Positions 52,349-60,883 of a DNA stretch of 64,000 nucleotides are shown piece after piece. Every line of letters begins with the position of its first letter. Within the stretch, counting starts at the first letter, position 1. The stretch comes from Parapristionchus giblindavisi (taxonomy: Eukaryota; Nematoda; Chromadorea; Rhabditida; Diplogasteridae): contig CALSFV010000020.1 in NCBI GenBank assembly GCA_943737045.1, positions 434,001 through 498,000 on the forward strand, written 5' to 3'. A program made the translations under genes and the position numbers. The notes beneath the pieces were generated by a model. The model was not told where the DNA came from. It made no database searches and saw only the letters and a program-made list of their open reading frames with translations.

Positions 52349-52750
52349 GTGAAATGCATGTTCAGGCAAGATTAATGTTTAATCAAGAACATAAGAATAC
52401 GATGAATCGACTTCCGTACGGCTTCGACTATGATAGGCTTTGGCTCATGGACTTTTTCTTCAAGTAAGAGCTTATTTTAATAACTTACTTTAAAAAGTTT
52501 AAAAGAAATGCACTGTTCCAGTATTCCGAGATATGATTTTGCGACCGCGAAATTGCAGCAAGTCTGCAGCCAACACCCGAATTCGCCGCAACCTGAAACT
52601 TTTTTCTGGATAGGCCTTGTAGTTCTCTCAATGCTCACGAAGTTTGACAAGTACGAAAAAATCCCTGAAAGAATAATGAATTTTCGAAAAAGTGTTGTTC
52701 GGTTGCGTCATCACTATGCAATAACAAGAAAGGCCCGTGAGACCTTATAA
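52349..52750 (+). CDS. 3' end of a spliced protein gene, function unknown
   Basis: Exon 52349-52463, intron 52464-52521 (58 bp, GTAAGA...TGTTCCAG) and exon 52522-52750 ending in TAA join in one frame (phase 2) without a stop. The first exon follows an acceptor TTTTTTGCGCAG, so at least one upstream exon exists and was not identified. The joined product is about 114 residues. It is mostly polar and probably helical (for example YGFDYDRLWLMDFFF, then IPRYDFATAKLQQVCSQHPN), with a short hydrophobic part WIGLVVLSML and a basic C-terminus. I do not recognise the family. This is the best-supported host coding segment in the window. The (ATAA)n tract just upstream may lie in an intron. Confidence 0.6.
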
Positions 52751-52833
52751 GGGTATCGAATACATACATACATTGGGTACATAATGTCCACATTTCAGCT
52801 TGATATCTCAACTGACCCAAAAATTACAACAGA

Positions 52834-52839
52834 AATAAA
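52834..52839 (+). terminator. Likely polyadenylation signal AATAAA
   Basis: AATAAA lies 83 bases after the stop codon of the spliced gene, a normal distance for a 3' UTR in a compact invertebrate genome. The (TA)n tract begins 30 bases further on. Confidence 0.5.
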
Positions 52840-52865
52840 AAGTGTATTCAGACTTTTCGGCGCTA

Positions 52866-52868
<3 letters not shown>

Positions 52869-52946
<78 letters not shown>
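52869..52946. repeat. (TA)n microsatellite, 39 units
   Basis: A pure TA run. It resumes for a few units at 53454-53462 after the MITE, which shows that the MITE landed inside the TA tract. Confidence 0.95.
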
Positions 52947-52949
<3 letters not shown>

Positions 52950-53453
52950 TCCCGCAGAATCGCCGCCTTAACAGGCGTCACGCCACGTCACGCGGCGTGA
53001 CGCCTTGATCGCCATGCTGTTTTCTGCTCAACTGTAAGTGTTTTAGGTGTCTCAAATACGTTTTTGATAAGCTATTCGGTCATATGCATATAATGCACAT
53101 GAGAAAAGAATAGAAAATTATTTTAAAATTAATGAAAATTAATTTTTAAAATATTCAGTGTTGTCGTGTAATACCGAAATTCTCAATTATCGATTGGGAA
53201 AATGAAGAAATACAGTAGTACACCACAAAACGGTATTGCCGTGCCATATTTTAAAAATTAATTTTCATTAATTTTAAAATAATTTTCTATTCTTTTCTCA
53301 TGTGCATTATATGCATATGACCGAATAGCTCATCAAAAACGTATTTGAGACACCTAAAACACTTACAGTTGAGCAGAAAACAGCATGGCGATCAAGGCGT
53401 CACGCCGCGTGACGTGGCGTGACGCCTGTTAAGGCGGCGATTCTGCGGGACTG
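52947..53453. mobile_element. Tc1/mariner-type MITE with ~205-bp inverted arms
   Basis: The 507-bp element starts CAGTCCCGCAGAATCGCCGC and ends with the inverse. The arms (52947-53153 and 53247-53453) are nearly perfect, with a loop of about 90 bp. TA flanks both ends, although in a TA run the target duplication cannot be proven. The CAG start and TA target are typical of Tc1/mariner derivatives. The outer 60 bp are GC-rich (GGCGTCACGCC motifs) and the inner arms AT-rich. No coding sequence is present. Confidence 0.85.
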
Positions 53454-53461
53454 TATATATA

Positions 53462-53945
53462 TCCCATATGTATAGAAGATTAAGTGCGTTTTTTTTGCGT
53501 CACGTTTTCACGAACACCGTTGAAGCTAGCGACTTGCGGTTTGCGCCATTAGATTCAGCATCGGCGAATTAAGAAAACTTTCGGACAACTTTTTGAAAAA
53601 ATGCCTAAAACTCATTTAATTATCGATTGAAGTTAAAAACGTTAAACATGCTTTATTCCGAGATTATAGCTTTATGCTTGTGTTTTTCTGTGTACGTTTA
53701 CCAATTAGCATACGGGGAACACGATGCGAACAACCTCCGATCGCAATTTCATCGATTTACGCCTTAATTTTGCACTTAAACATTTTACACGCGACGCGTC
53801 GCACACGCGTCGCGTGTGCTCGCTTCATTCCAAAGAAAGCCAATTCAATCGTGGGGTTTAGTGCTAAATTCTTATTTCATTTCTTCATTCATAGTATTCA
53901 TATCATCACTATACCTTCAGGCTATCCCTGGATGGGGGCCATTAC
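53462..53945 (+). repeat. Dispersed repeat R, copy 1
   Basis: It starts TCCCATATGTATAGAAG and contains GGACAACTTTTTGAAAAAAT and GATTATAGCTTTATGCTTGT. Copies 2 and 3 share these in the same order. A GC-rich near-palindrome around 53787-53820 (GCGACGCGTCGC and ACGCGTCGCGTG) is specific to this copy. No coding motif; the identity of the element is unknown. Confidence 0.75.
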
Positions 53946-53960
53946 TATAATATAGTATTA

Positions 53961-54570
53961 TCCCATATGTATAGAAGTTAAATAGCGTTTTTATTCACGT
54001 CACGTTTTCACGAACACCGTTGAAGTTAGAGCCATGCGGTTTATGGAATTAGATTCAGCATAGGCGAATTAGGTAAACTTTCGGACAACTTTTTGAAAAA
54101 ATGCCTAAAACTCATTTAAATATCGATTGAAGTGTTAAACGGTCAAATGCCCTTATTTCCGAGATTATAGCTTTATGCTTGTGTTTTTCTGCGTAGGTTT
54201 ACCAAATGACATACGGAGAACACGATACGAACAACCTCCGACCTCACTCACATCGTTAAGACGTGCAAATTAGGCACAAACGAAAGCGTGTTCATTCATT
54301 TGACCTAGCGAACCACTCATGACCTAACGAACCACTCACTGCACCACGCGTTGCGTATGGGTCAGCGTCGCTTTCGAAATCTTTCACTAAACATTTCGTA
54401 GCTTTATGAATTGTGCTTTCGCGTTTCATTTAACGTTTTACGATTCATTAATTCTGATAGTTCATCTTATCTATGTATGCGTCAGCGTGCGTGACTTTCG
54501 AAATCTTAGCTTTAGTTCCAGTGATACTACTCTGATACTACTACTGATACGTGATACTACTCTGGTGTTT
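53961..54570 (+). repeat. Dispersed repeat R, copy 2
   Basis: Same order of blocks as copy 1, extended by a segment with TTTCGAAATCTT, CATTTAACGTTTTACGATTC and ATAGTTCATCTTATCTA that is also in copy 3. Copies 2 and 3 are closer to each other than to copy 1. Confidence 0.75.
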
Positions 54571-54574
54571 AAAT

Positions 54575-54775
54575 ACTTGCATGATCACGAATAGAAGTAT
54601 AATCATGCATGATTCGACATTCCATGCATGATCATGCATGGAATATCCGTGGTTCGTGATCATGCATGGATCTTCCGTGTTCGTGCACGAATTTTCCGTG
54701 ATCATGCATGGAATGACAGAATCCATGCATGATCTCGGATAATCCATGCATGATCATGCCATTAATTGCACGAAT
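54575..54775. repeat. Cluster of CATGCATG palindromes
   Basis: About 200 bp rich in CATGATCATG and CCATGCATGG motifs, including a perfect 24-bp palindrome at 54620-54643 (half-site TTCCATGCATGA). Several units end in a short connector such as CCGTGATCATGCATGGA. It looks like a short palindromic minisatellite. It could form cruciforms; no protein-binding role is shown. Confidence 0.8.
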
Positions 54776-54807
54776 TTTACTTGGATCATGCAAGGATTCA
54801 AACACCT

Positions 54808-54985
54808 GAGTATATTTATCTACTTAAAGATTCTATCAATTCAGTTACCACTCACACTTAGCAAAGTTCGTTTAGTTAAGGTAGTGTTAGCGTTAGTTCT
54901 CGTGACACTATATTGATCTACTTATACAATTCTATCGATACAGTTACTATTCATTTAGTTAAGGTATTCTTAGCATAATCTTAGC
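54808..54985 (+). repeat. Short repeat S (ATCTACTTAAAGATTCTATCG family), first block
   Basis: Units read ATCTACTTAAAGATTCTATC, GATTCAGTTACCATTCACAC, TTAGCAAAGTT, TTTAGTTAAGGTAGTCTTAG, CGTTAGTTCCCGTGATACTA, TATTG and then start again; the unit is about 110 bp. More units occur at 55868-56030, 61825-61942, 62060-62186, 62359-62407, 63040-63097, 63276-63381 and 63572-63620. It is the substrate into which the 3' MITEs were inserted. Confidence 0.75.
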
Positions 54986-54989
54986 AATT

Positions 54990-55560
54990 TCCCATATAGA
55001 TAGAAGTTCATAAGCCTTTTTTGGGGCAGCTCAGTCCTCAGCTACCGCTGAAGATAGAGCCATGCGGTTTTCGGCATTAGCTTCAGCATAGGCGAATTAG
55101 GTAAACTATCGGACAACTTTTTGAAAAAATGCCTACAACTCATTTAAATATCGATTGAAGTTACAAACGGTCAAAAGTCCTTTTTTCCGAGATTATAGCT
55201 TTATGTTTGTGTTTTTCTGCATAGGTTTACCAAATGGCATACGGAAAACACGATGCAAACAACCTCCGACCACGCTTATATCGTTAAGGCTTCCAAATTA
55301 GCTAAAAACGAAAGCGAGTTCATTAATTTGGCCTAACCAACCACTCACTTCACCACGCGTTGCACGTGTGCGTTGTGTATGCGTCAGCGTGTGTCACTTT
55401 CGAAATCTTTTCCTAAAAATTTCATCCAATTATGAATTGTGCTGTCGTGTTTCATTTAACGTTTTACAATTCATGATTCTGATAGTTCATCTTATCTACG
55501 TACGCGTCAGCGTGCGTGACTGTCGAAATCTTAGCGTTAGTTCTACCATACGGGGTGCGT
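54990..55560 (+). repeat. Dispersed repeat R, copy 3
   Basis: It starts TCCCATATAGATAGAAG and contains GGACAACTTTTTGAAAAAAT and the CGTGCGTGACTGTCGAAATC segment. With copy 2 and the intervening short repeats it suggests a tandem duplication of about 1 kb. Confidence 0.75.
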
Positions 55561-55641
55561 GATAATTACTTGGACTCGAACTGTTATCTGTATCTCCCCT
55601 TAGAACGCGAGTTGAGCAACCAGTTTCATACCATTATTTAT

Positions 55642-55860
55642 TCAATTCATTAGTAACAAAAGTATGTCAATGGATTTCGATATGCCCCCTTTTCGCGTTA
55701 ATACAAGCCCGTAGGAACTTCTCGAAGGCGTTTTACGGAGGTAGTTGTCGTTGAGTTTGTTCCATGCTCGGAGGGGAGCCGACTTCAGGCTTGCCAGAGT
55801 CCAGTACTTGGTAGTAGAGATCTTGCTCTCCAGAACTCCCGGCACTGAGGTTCAGGGGAT
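55642..55860 (-). pseudogene. Tc1-like transposase, C-terminal fragment
   Basis: The frame reads GVLESKISTTKYWTLASLKS then APLRAWNKLNDNYLRK and later LTRKGGIS. This matches the family pattern at the end of the catalytic domain (usually DYSxWGxLE, the loading helix and a KANGGHIE-type end). Just upstream on the minus strand LNPLN fits the DLNPLD motif but in a shifted frame, so the copy is broken. Confidence 0.8.
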
Positions 55861-56019
55861 TCAAGTCATCTACTTAAATATTCTATCGATACAGTTACTA
55901 TTCATTTAGTTAATGCAATCTTAGCGTTTGTTCCCGTGATACTATATTGATCTACTTAAAGATTCTATCGATTCAGTTACCATTCACACGTAGCAAAGTT
56001 GATTTAGTTATGGTAGTCT

Positions 56020-56700
56020 TAGCGTTCACATCGCCTATCACAACACGCAGGTAGGTGGTGTCCATCTTCGACCACTCCTTCTCCAATGCTTACTTCAGCG
56101 ACTCCATATTTGGGTGGGGAATAGCGCAGGACCTTCCCTCCAAGGTGCCCCAGACTGAGCAGACCAGGGGACTGAGATCGGGCTAGGAGGCAGCCACTAA
56201 GCTCCTCGAATTAAGTCGAGAAACTGCTCCTTTCACCACACCTTGACGAAATTTGCCGTATAAACTGGTGCTCCATCGTGCTACGATAAGATAAGATATG
56301 ATACGATACGATAAGGTCTACGATGAATTTCCTAAGTGGGAACGGCCGCAGGGGAGCTGGGCGTCCTTGACTATCTTCTCTAAGTAGCACTCGTTTTTGA
56401 TCATGGCGCCCGGAGTCACAAAAACCAGGTGTGTCTTACGGAGGCGCGCATCGCTATCAAAACCATTAGTTTACAAGGTTTGGGAGGTGGCATGGGCAAT
56501 CTGACCATTGCAGTTAGCTACCTTGGGGTCCGCAGTAAGCACTTGGTGACTATGGGGGTTGTCGTCGGCTTGCACGGTGCACGGCGGCTCAATGATAGTA
56601 ACTAAGATGCTCTTGCCTGAGAAAGAAAGTATCGCAAACTGAGTGATGATAAGCAGTAAAACATCTAGGTTCTCCCAGCGCGAAAGTTGATTACGGTATA
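56020..56700 (-). pseudogene. Tc1-like transposase, catalytic-domain remnant
   Basis: Going down the minus strand: CTVQADDNPHSHQVLTADPK (about 56580-56520) corresponds to the block after the first catalytic Asp. LVFVTPGAMIKNECYLEKIV lies at about 56430-56370. HDGAPVYTANFVK (about 56280-56240) corresponds to the QDGAPAHTA motif with the second Asp. PPSPDLSPL is followed by WGTLEGRSCAIPH (about 56190-56115), which covers the third acidic site region, then ALEKEWSKM. TGA and TAG codons and shifts lie in between. It is a different copy from the N-terminal piece at 56885-57353, because both contain the block just after the first Asp. Confidence 0.8.
56279..56322 (+). repeat. Short GATAAGATA/GATACGATA run
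   Basis: An imperfect run of GATAA and GATAC units inserted in the Tc1-like remnant. It is one reason the frame cannot be followed there. Confidence 0.6.
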
Positions 56701-56756
56701 TCTGGGCGCTCGCTTTTGACTAGACCTATCATCGAGTTTTACGATTCGCGAGACAT

Positions 56757-56829
56757 ACCGAGATGGCTTAGTGGATAGAGCTTTTGTTTAGCGATCCGAA
56801 CCTCGTAGGTTCGAATCCCGCCCAGTGCA
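56757..56829 (+). mobile_element. tRNA-like segment, probably a SINE head
   Basis: ATACCGAGATGGCTTAGTGG then ATAGAGC gives an A-box and a D-arm-like stem (GCTT/GAGC). The B-box GGTTCGAATCCC follows about 35 bases later. The anticodon and T stems are imperfect, so a working tRNA is doubtful. It lies between two Tc1-like fragments and probably marks an insertion; the element body would be about 56740-56880. Confidence 0.45.
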
Positions 56830-56884
56830 AATCAACTTTGCCGATTTTTCGTAATGCAAGAGCCTTCAAGCCAAAGTTAAATGT

Positions 56885-57353
56885 AGGGATTTCTCTTCAT
56901 TGAACCGCCGTGCGGTGAACATCTTCTCTTCGGAGAACATGATTGCGAGGTGCGGCCAGGGGGTGCGTGCGAGTGAGGACGACGCGACACTTCTTGAGGT
57001 TCTTCCCACTGAGGATGGCCGCTTTTCTCACACGTTACGGGGTCATATTCAGTTTCTCCGTCGCTTCCCCATTCCCAGTTTCCCCATGGATCCGGGGCCC
57101 ATATTGAAGTCCAGAGCCAGCTTCTTTGTCGAGCGGTGCGGATTTCGTCCGATTCTGTTTTTCACAGCCACGACGACCTTTGGTGTGACCACCTTGGGCT
57201 TTATTCCTCTCCCGGGACGGTCCAGTTTCCCTGTACCTCGCCAGCGTCCGGTAGACCTGTCGTGGAACGTCAACAGCTTTCGATATGTAGGTTACGCTCA
57301 TGCCGCGCCCTCGCGCGGTAACGATCCACTTGTTAGGGATACTCCCTATATCC
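56885..57353 (-). pseudogene. Tc1-like transposase, N-terminal half, cut by an LTR insertion
   Basis: Minus-strand frames give RGMSVTYISKAVDVPRQVYR and TLARYRETG (helix-turn-helix, about 57300-57220), then a one-base shift to PKVVVAVKNRIGRNPHRSTK with LNMGPGSM (second DNA-binding part, about 57170-57070). After a stop near 57030 come KAAILSGKNLKKCRV and finally IMFSEEKMFTARRFNEEKS (about 56945-56890). In the last block the first catalytic Asp of the usual FSDEK is Glu. The 5' LTR at 57331 interrupts the gene near its start, so the first residues now come from LTR sequence. Confidence 0.85.
57327..57330 (+). other. Target-site duplication CACT (left)
   Basis: CACT immediately precedes the 5' LTR and is matched by CACT at 61282-61285 right after the 3' LTR. 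Confidence 0.8.
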
Positions 57354-57728
57354 ATATACCCCAGGCTAACCGCCTCCCCTATTCCCCTTTCTCCCCTTTT
57401 CGACCCCTAAACCCCTTTACATTTTATTAGAATGATTTCTGCACCACATTGTACTTTCTTTGTTATATAATTAGGTTACCCTGTTCTTGTCTTTCTTATC
57501 ATTTTAATTTAATTAGTATTGCATATAAATAGAGGCTTTATGCCTCTTTCATTTGGTTCTTTCTGGTCCTCCCTGTCCCTCTCTCGTCTCTCGCCCCGCT
57601 CTCGTAAGTCTCCATCACCAAATATTGTTTAATTGTGGTTGGAATTTGGAGATAAAGTATAGATTGTAATCTTGAGTCTTGGTATTATAACCACAAGTTT
57701 AAGAACCCGGCCATTGTATAACCTTACA
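57331..57728 (+). repeat. 5' LTR (398 bp)
   Basis: It starts TG and ends CA. TATAAATA at 57524-57531 is a likely core promoter, followed by the pyrimidine-rich CCTCCCTGTCCCTCTCTCGT, which is a plausible transcript start and R region. Compared with the 3' LTR it has A instead of T at about 57475 and no other difference that I found. Confidence 0.95.
57524..57531 (+). promoter_or_regulatory. TATA box of the 5' LTR
   Basis: TATAAATA is present in both LTRs at the same relative position (61077-61084 in the 3' LTR). It is followed by a GC-richer, pyrimidine-rich stretch. Confidence 0.6.
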
Positions 57729-57746
57729 TGGGGGCCGAACCGACTC
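57729..57746 (+). promoter_or_regulatory. Primer-binding site
   Basis: TGGGGGCCGAACCGACTC starts directly at the LTR end. The TGG start is complementary to the CCA 3' end of a tRNA. The primer tRNA species was not determined. Confidence 0.7.
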
Positions 57747-57939
57747 TTGTGTGTTAGGTACTAAGATTCTTGATTAATTTTATCTTGTGAGTTGATTCAG
57801 GAGTTGATCGAGGAGAGGATACTGTATTGAGATCGATTGGACTTATCATCGTTACCGACGCATCTAGCCTAACCAGCTAGTTGATCCCGGTCGATTGATA
57901 TTGAACCCGTTTGGTGAACGTGGTGTGATCTTGAGGTGT

Positions 57940-58222
57940 GAGATCTGAGGCTAGGAAGTCCCAGTGACTTGGAAGCCAGTGTTGTTGAGATCTGAGGCTA
58001 GGAAGTCCCAGTGACTTGGAAGCCAGTGTTGTTGAAATCTGAGGCTAGGAAGTCCCAGTGACTTGGAAGCCAGTGTTGTTGAGATCTGAGGCTAGGAAGT
58101 CCCAGTGACTTGGAAGCCAGTGTTGTTGAGATCTGAGGCTAGGAAGTCCCAGTGACTTGGAAGCCAGTGTTGTTGAGATCTGAGGCTAGGAAGTCCACGG
58201 TGACTTGGAAGCCAGTGTTGAA
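57940..58222 (+). repeat. 47-bp minisatellite in the retrotransposon leader, six copies
   Basis: Units GAGATCTGAGGCTAGGAAGT, CCCAGTGACTTGGAAGCCAG, TGTTGTT repeat at 57940, 57987, 58034, 58081, 58128 and 58175. The first five are almost identical; the sixth has a 1-bp insertion and a changed end. It lies between the primer site and the ORF, in the untranslated leader where packaging signals normally sit. Confidence 0.95.
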
Positions 58223-58254
58223 GAGATCTGTGAGTGACTAGGAAGTCTTAAGAC

Positions 58255-58515
58255 TTGGAAGTCCGTGACCTTGTGGTGTTAAGGTCTTGAGGTGAAAAGG
58301 CGTTGAGGTGTTAAGGTGTGGTGACCTTGTGGTGTCAAGGTCTTGAGGTGTTAAGGTGTGGTGGTATTGAGGTGTTGAGGCCTTAAGGTGTTAAGATTCT
58401 AAGGCGTTGAGGTGTTAAGGTGTGGTGGTACTGAGGTGTTGAGGCCTTAAGGTGTTAAGGTGCTAAGGTGTTCAGTTGTTGAGGCTTAAAGGAGATAAGG
58501 CATTTGAGTCACTAA
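58255..58515 (+). repeat. Degenerate TTGAGGTGTTAAGGTG repeats in the leader
   Basis: Short units such as TTGAGGTGTTAAGGTGTGG and GACCTTGTGGTGTCAAGG recur without a strict period up to the start of the ORF. Together with the 47-bp units the leader is almost entirely repetitive. Confidence 0.85.
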
Positions 58516-58542
58516 GGTGTGGAGTTATTGATCAGTCAGATA

Positions 58543-60828
58543 ATGTCATTTGGGAAAGTGTGGTGTGAGGATATGGACACAGCTTTGGGCAAGGAGAGGA
58601 ATAATGAGGTCGTTATGGGAGATCCTCGTGCTCATGTAAACGAAATAGATACGTTATTTAATGTATGGACTGATACGAGGCAGAGATTTGTAGATAGTGT
58701 AATACAACGAGTCAGTCAGTACAAAAAGAGACCAAGTAATGTTCAACTAGATAATTTGAGATCATTTTTGGAGGTACATGAAGATGAGAATGAAAGGACG
58801 GTGAATACGATTAAGACTAAGATTCGTGATAGAGAATGTAACCAAATCAAGGTTCTTAAAATGTATCATGAGAAGTGTATGCAATTGGAGAGTGAGATAG
58901 ATGAAATGAAGGCAACGCAAGAGAATATTGGTGTTATTGGTAGAGTGAATTGTGCTGCGAATTATGCAGGCAAACATAGACCAATTATTGATACATCTCA
59001 GAGTGCTAATGTATGTGGAGTTGGTATAGGTGATGATGATTGTAACCGTAGATCAAAAAATGATATTTTCGTTCAGAAAGGAAATGTTCGTAGAGGTAGA
59101 GATAAGAAAGGTTTTGATATTGACATGTCTCAATTTCAGGGTGGAAGTAAAGATTATCACAGTTTAGTTGGTAATGATAGAGAGGATAATGTATACAGAG
59201 ATAATATTGATAGTCGGTTAAGTGATAATGAATCAATATCGAGTAGGAATAGTAGTATAGCTACATTTGCAGACAAAATGATGGACTGTGTCAAAGTGAT
59301 GCAGCAGACTTTGAATACTAATGCAGAGGAGGCTCGATTGTCCAGATTGAGTCCGTTGGAGCCTTTCCATGGTAATAAAGATGAGAAGTTTGAAATATTC
59401 AAGCGAGCTTTTACTTTGAGATTTGGATCAGCTAGTGAACTTATGAGAGTAGCCTATTTTGAATCATTTTTGAGGGATAGAGCTATTGATATATGGTTGA
59501 CTATGCCTGATAGGATAAGAAATAAAGGAAAGTATAATGAGATGATGGAATGGTTTGAGGATAAAGTAAATGGAGTGACCCCTTATGCTGATGTGGAGTG
59601 TAATGAGAAGTTGAACTCTCTCAAATTAATAACGGCTAGTGACTACTTTGTGAAGTTAGAAAAGTATACTAATCAGTTATACCGTGGTGATCAAATGACG
59701 TTGGAAAGAATGAGGAAACTTCATTTGCTGCGTGTTGTGAAAGGACGTAAGGAACATCCCGAAGTATTGTTGTTATCGCAGAGAGTGAATGAATCGTATG
59801 AAGCGATGAAGGAGTATATGTTGAGGATGGAATATGTGAATAAGACTGTGGAAAGAAGTAGAGAAGAATATGATCATGATAGTTATGATAAAGACTATCA
59901 GAACGGTAATAACTGTAACAATCATCAGAACAAGAATGATTATGTTACTTGTCTAAAATGTGGTGGAAGAGGTCATGTAGCGAGTGTATGCACGTCTAAA
60001 GTATATCATGGTCTAAGAGAAATGAATGGAGCACAATACAGTGGCAGTGCTAATAATTATCAGGGTTACGGTAATCAAGGTGGTTATGGTAGAACTGAAG
60101 AGACAAAAGAACCGTCAAGAGATATGGGCAATTCTCCTGGAGCATATATGAATAGATTGCTTGGAGGTGGTCGTAATGTGAAAGAAAGAGAAAATAAAGT
60201 TGATCCATATATTGGAAAGAGGTTATGTATTGATGCTGTCTTAGAGGGAAAATCTTGCAAAGTGATTATTGATTCCGGTGCAGACGTTAGTCTCGTTCCT
60301 TTTTCGTTTATTGATCAAGCTGATAAAACTTTCGGTCAGTTAAAGTTTAAACCTTCTCGTGATAAGATTGCCACTGTAAATGGAATGGTCGAAGTGATTG
60401 GAAAGTGTGAGTTAGATATTCAATTAAGTGGGAAAAGTGAGAAACGTTTAATATGTTTCCATGTTATCAATTGTAAAGATTTGGATCCAGTTATTGGAAT
60501 GAATGCATTCAATGTGCTCGGAATTAAGATTAATTTTGGCAGAAAGAATGGTTATGGTGCCAAGAGAGAAGTTCATAAGAAATCGGTGAGTACTATGAAT
60601 GGTCATAAGAACATTACTTTTGAATCAAATAGGAGAGATAACTGCTTTGTGAACCAATACTGTAGTAAATGTGGTATTGATCAAGGAAATGATTATCGGA
60701 TAAATGGTGATTGCATGAATGATGCGAGAAGAATATGGAGGATTAGTTATAACTCCGATCGAAGTATCGAGAAGAGGAAGGAGTTTTTCAGGAATAGAAC
60801 TTTCGGTCGTCATCAACAGTCATTTTAG
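58543..60828 (+). CDS. Gag-protease polyprotein of the LTR retrotransposon
   Basis: 761 residues from the first ATG (58543). The frame is open back to a TAA at 58513, and a GTG at 58519 is a less likely start. Domains in order: an N-terminal region with a helical, probably coiled segment (QLESEIDEMKATQENIG, about 113-129) and an Asp/Arg/Ser-rich linker; a retrotransposon Gag/capsid-like core at about 267-420 (LEPFHGNKDEKFEIFKRAFT, then YFESFLRDRAIDIWLTMP); one zinc knuckle CLKCGGRGHVASVC with C470, C473, H478 and C483 that would bind RNA; and an aspartic protease with the active-site DSGAD at D577 and a downstream VIGMNAF like the family's ILGxDxL end. A second CSKC pair near residue 706 lacks a clear His. 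There is no frameshift signal or pol frame. It is intact, so it could assemble particles and process itself. Confidence 0.92.
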   Translation: MSFGKVWCEDMDTALGKERNNEVVMGDPRAHVNEIDTLFNVWTDTRQRFVDSVIQRVSQYKKRPSNVQLDNLRSFLEVHEDENERTVNTIKTKIRDRECNQIKVLKMYHEKCMQLESEIDEMKATQENIGVIGRVNCAANYAGKHRPIIDTSQSANVCGVGIGDDDCNRRSKNDIFVQKGNVRRGRDKKGFDIDMSQFQGGSKDYHSLVGNDREDNVYRDNIDSRLSDNESISSRNSSIATFADKMMDCVKVMQQTLNTNAEEARLSRLSPLEPFHGNKDEKFEIFKRAFTLRFGSASELMRVAYFESFLRDRAIDIWLTMPDRIRNKGKYNEMMEWFEDKVNGVTPYADVECNEKLNSLKLITASDYFVKLEKYTNQLYRGDQMTLERMRKLHLLRVVKGRKEHPEVLLLSQRVNESYEAMKEYMLRMEYVNKTVERSREEYDHDSYDKDYQNGNNCNNHQNKNDYVTCLKCGGRGHVASVCTSKVYHGLREMNGAQYSGSANNYQGYGNQGGYGRTEETKEPSRDMGNSPGAYMNRLLGGGRNVKERENKVDPYIGKRLCIDAVLEGKSCKVIIDSGADVSLVPFSFIDQADKTFGQLKFKPSRDKIATVNGMVEVIGKCELDIQLSGKSEKRLICFHVINCKDLDPVIGMNAFNVLGIKINFGRKNGYGAKREVHKKSVSTMNGHKNITFESNRRDNCFVNQYCSKCGIDQGNDYRINGDCMNDARRIWRISYNSDRSIEKRKEFFRNRTFGRHQQSF

Positions 60829-60870
60829 AAGAAAGAAGAATCGCCTATGAGCCAGGAGGCTCATTTTCGC

Positions 60871-60883
60871 AGGAGGAGGGAGA
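60871..60883 (+). promoter_or_regulatory. Polypurine tract
   Basis: AGGAGGAGGGAGA directly abuts the 3' LTR, as expected for the plus-strand primer. Just upstream, GAGCC-AGGAG-GCTC (about 60850-60863) can form a small hairpin. Confidence 0.85.

Noticed and set aside
56757..56829. Functional tRNA gene
   Set aside because: A- and B-boxes are present, but the anticodon and T stems do not pair well and it sits among transposon fragments; kept as tRNA-like only.
56900..57430. 176-codon plus-strand ORF
   Set aside because: It is the antisense of the Tc1-like transposase N-terminus and runs into the 5' LTR; no plus-strand motif.
58762..60816. Minus-strand ORFs within the Gag-protease gene
   Set aside because: Shadow frames of an AT-rich coding region, with no motifs.
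60829..60883. Hidden pol frame after gag by frameshift
   Set aside because: Only 55 bp remain before the 3' LTR, and none of the LTR frames shows reverse transcriptase or integrase motifs.
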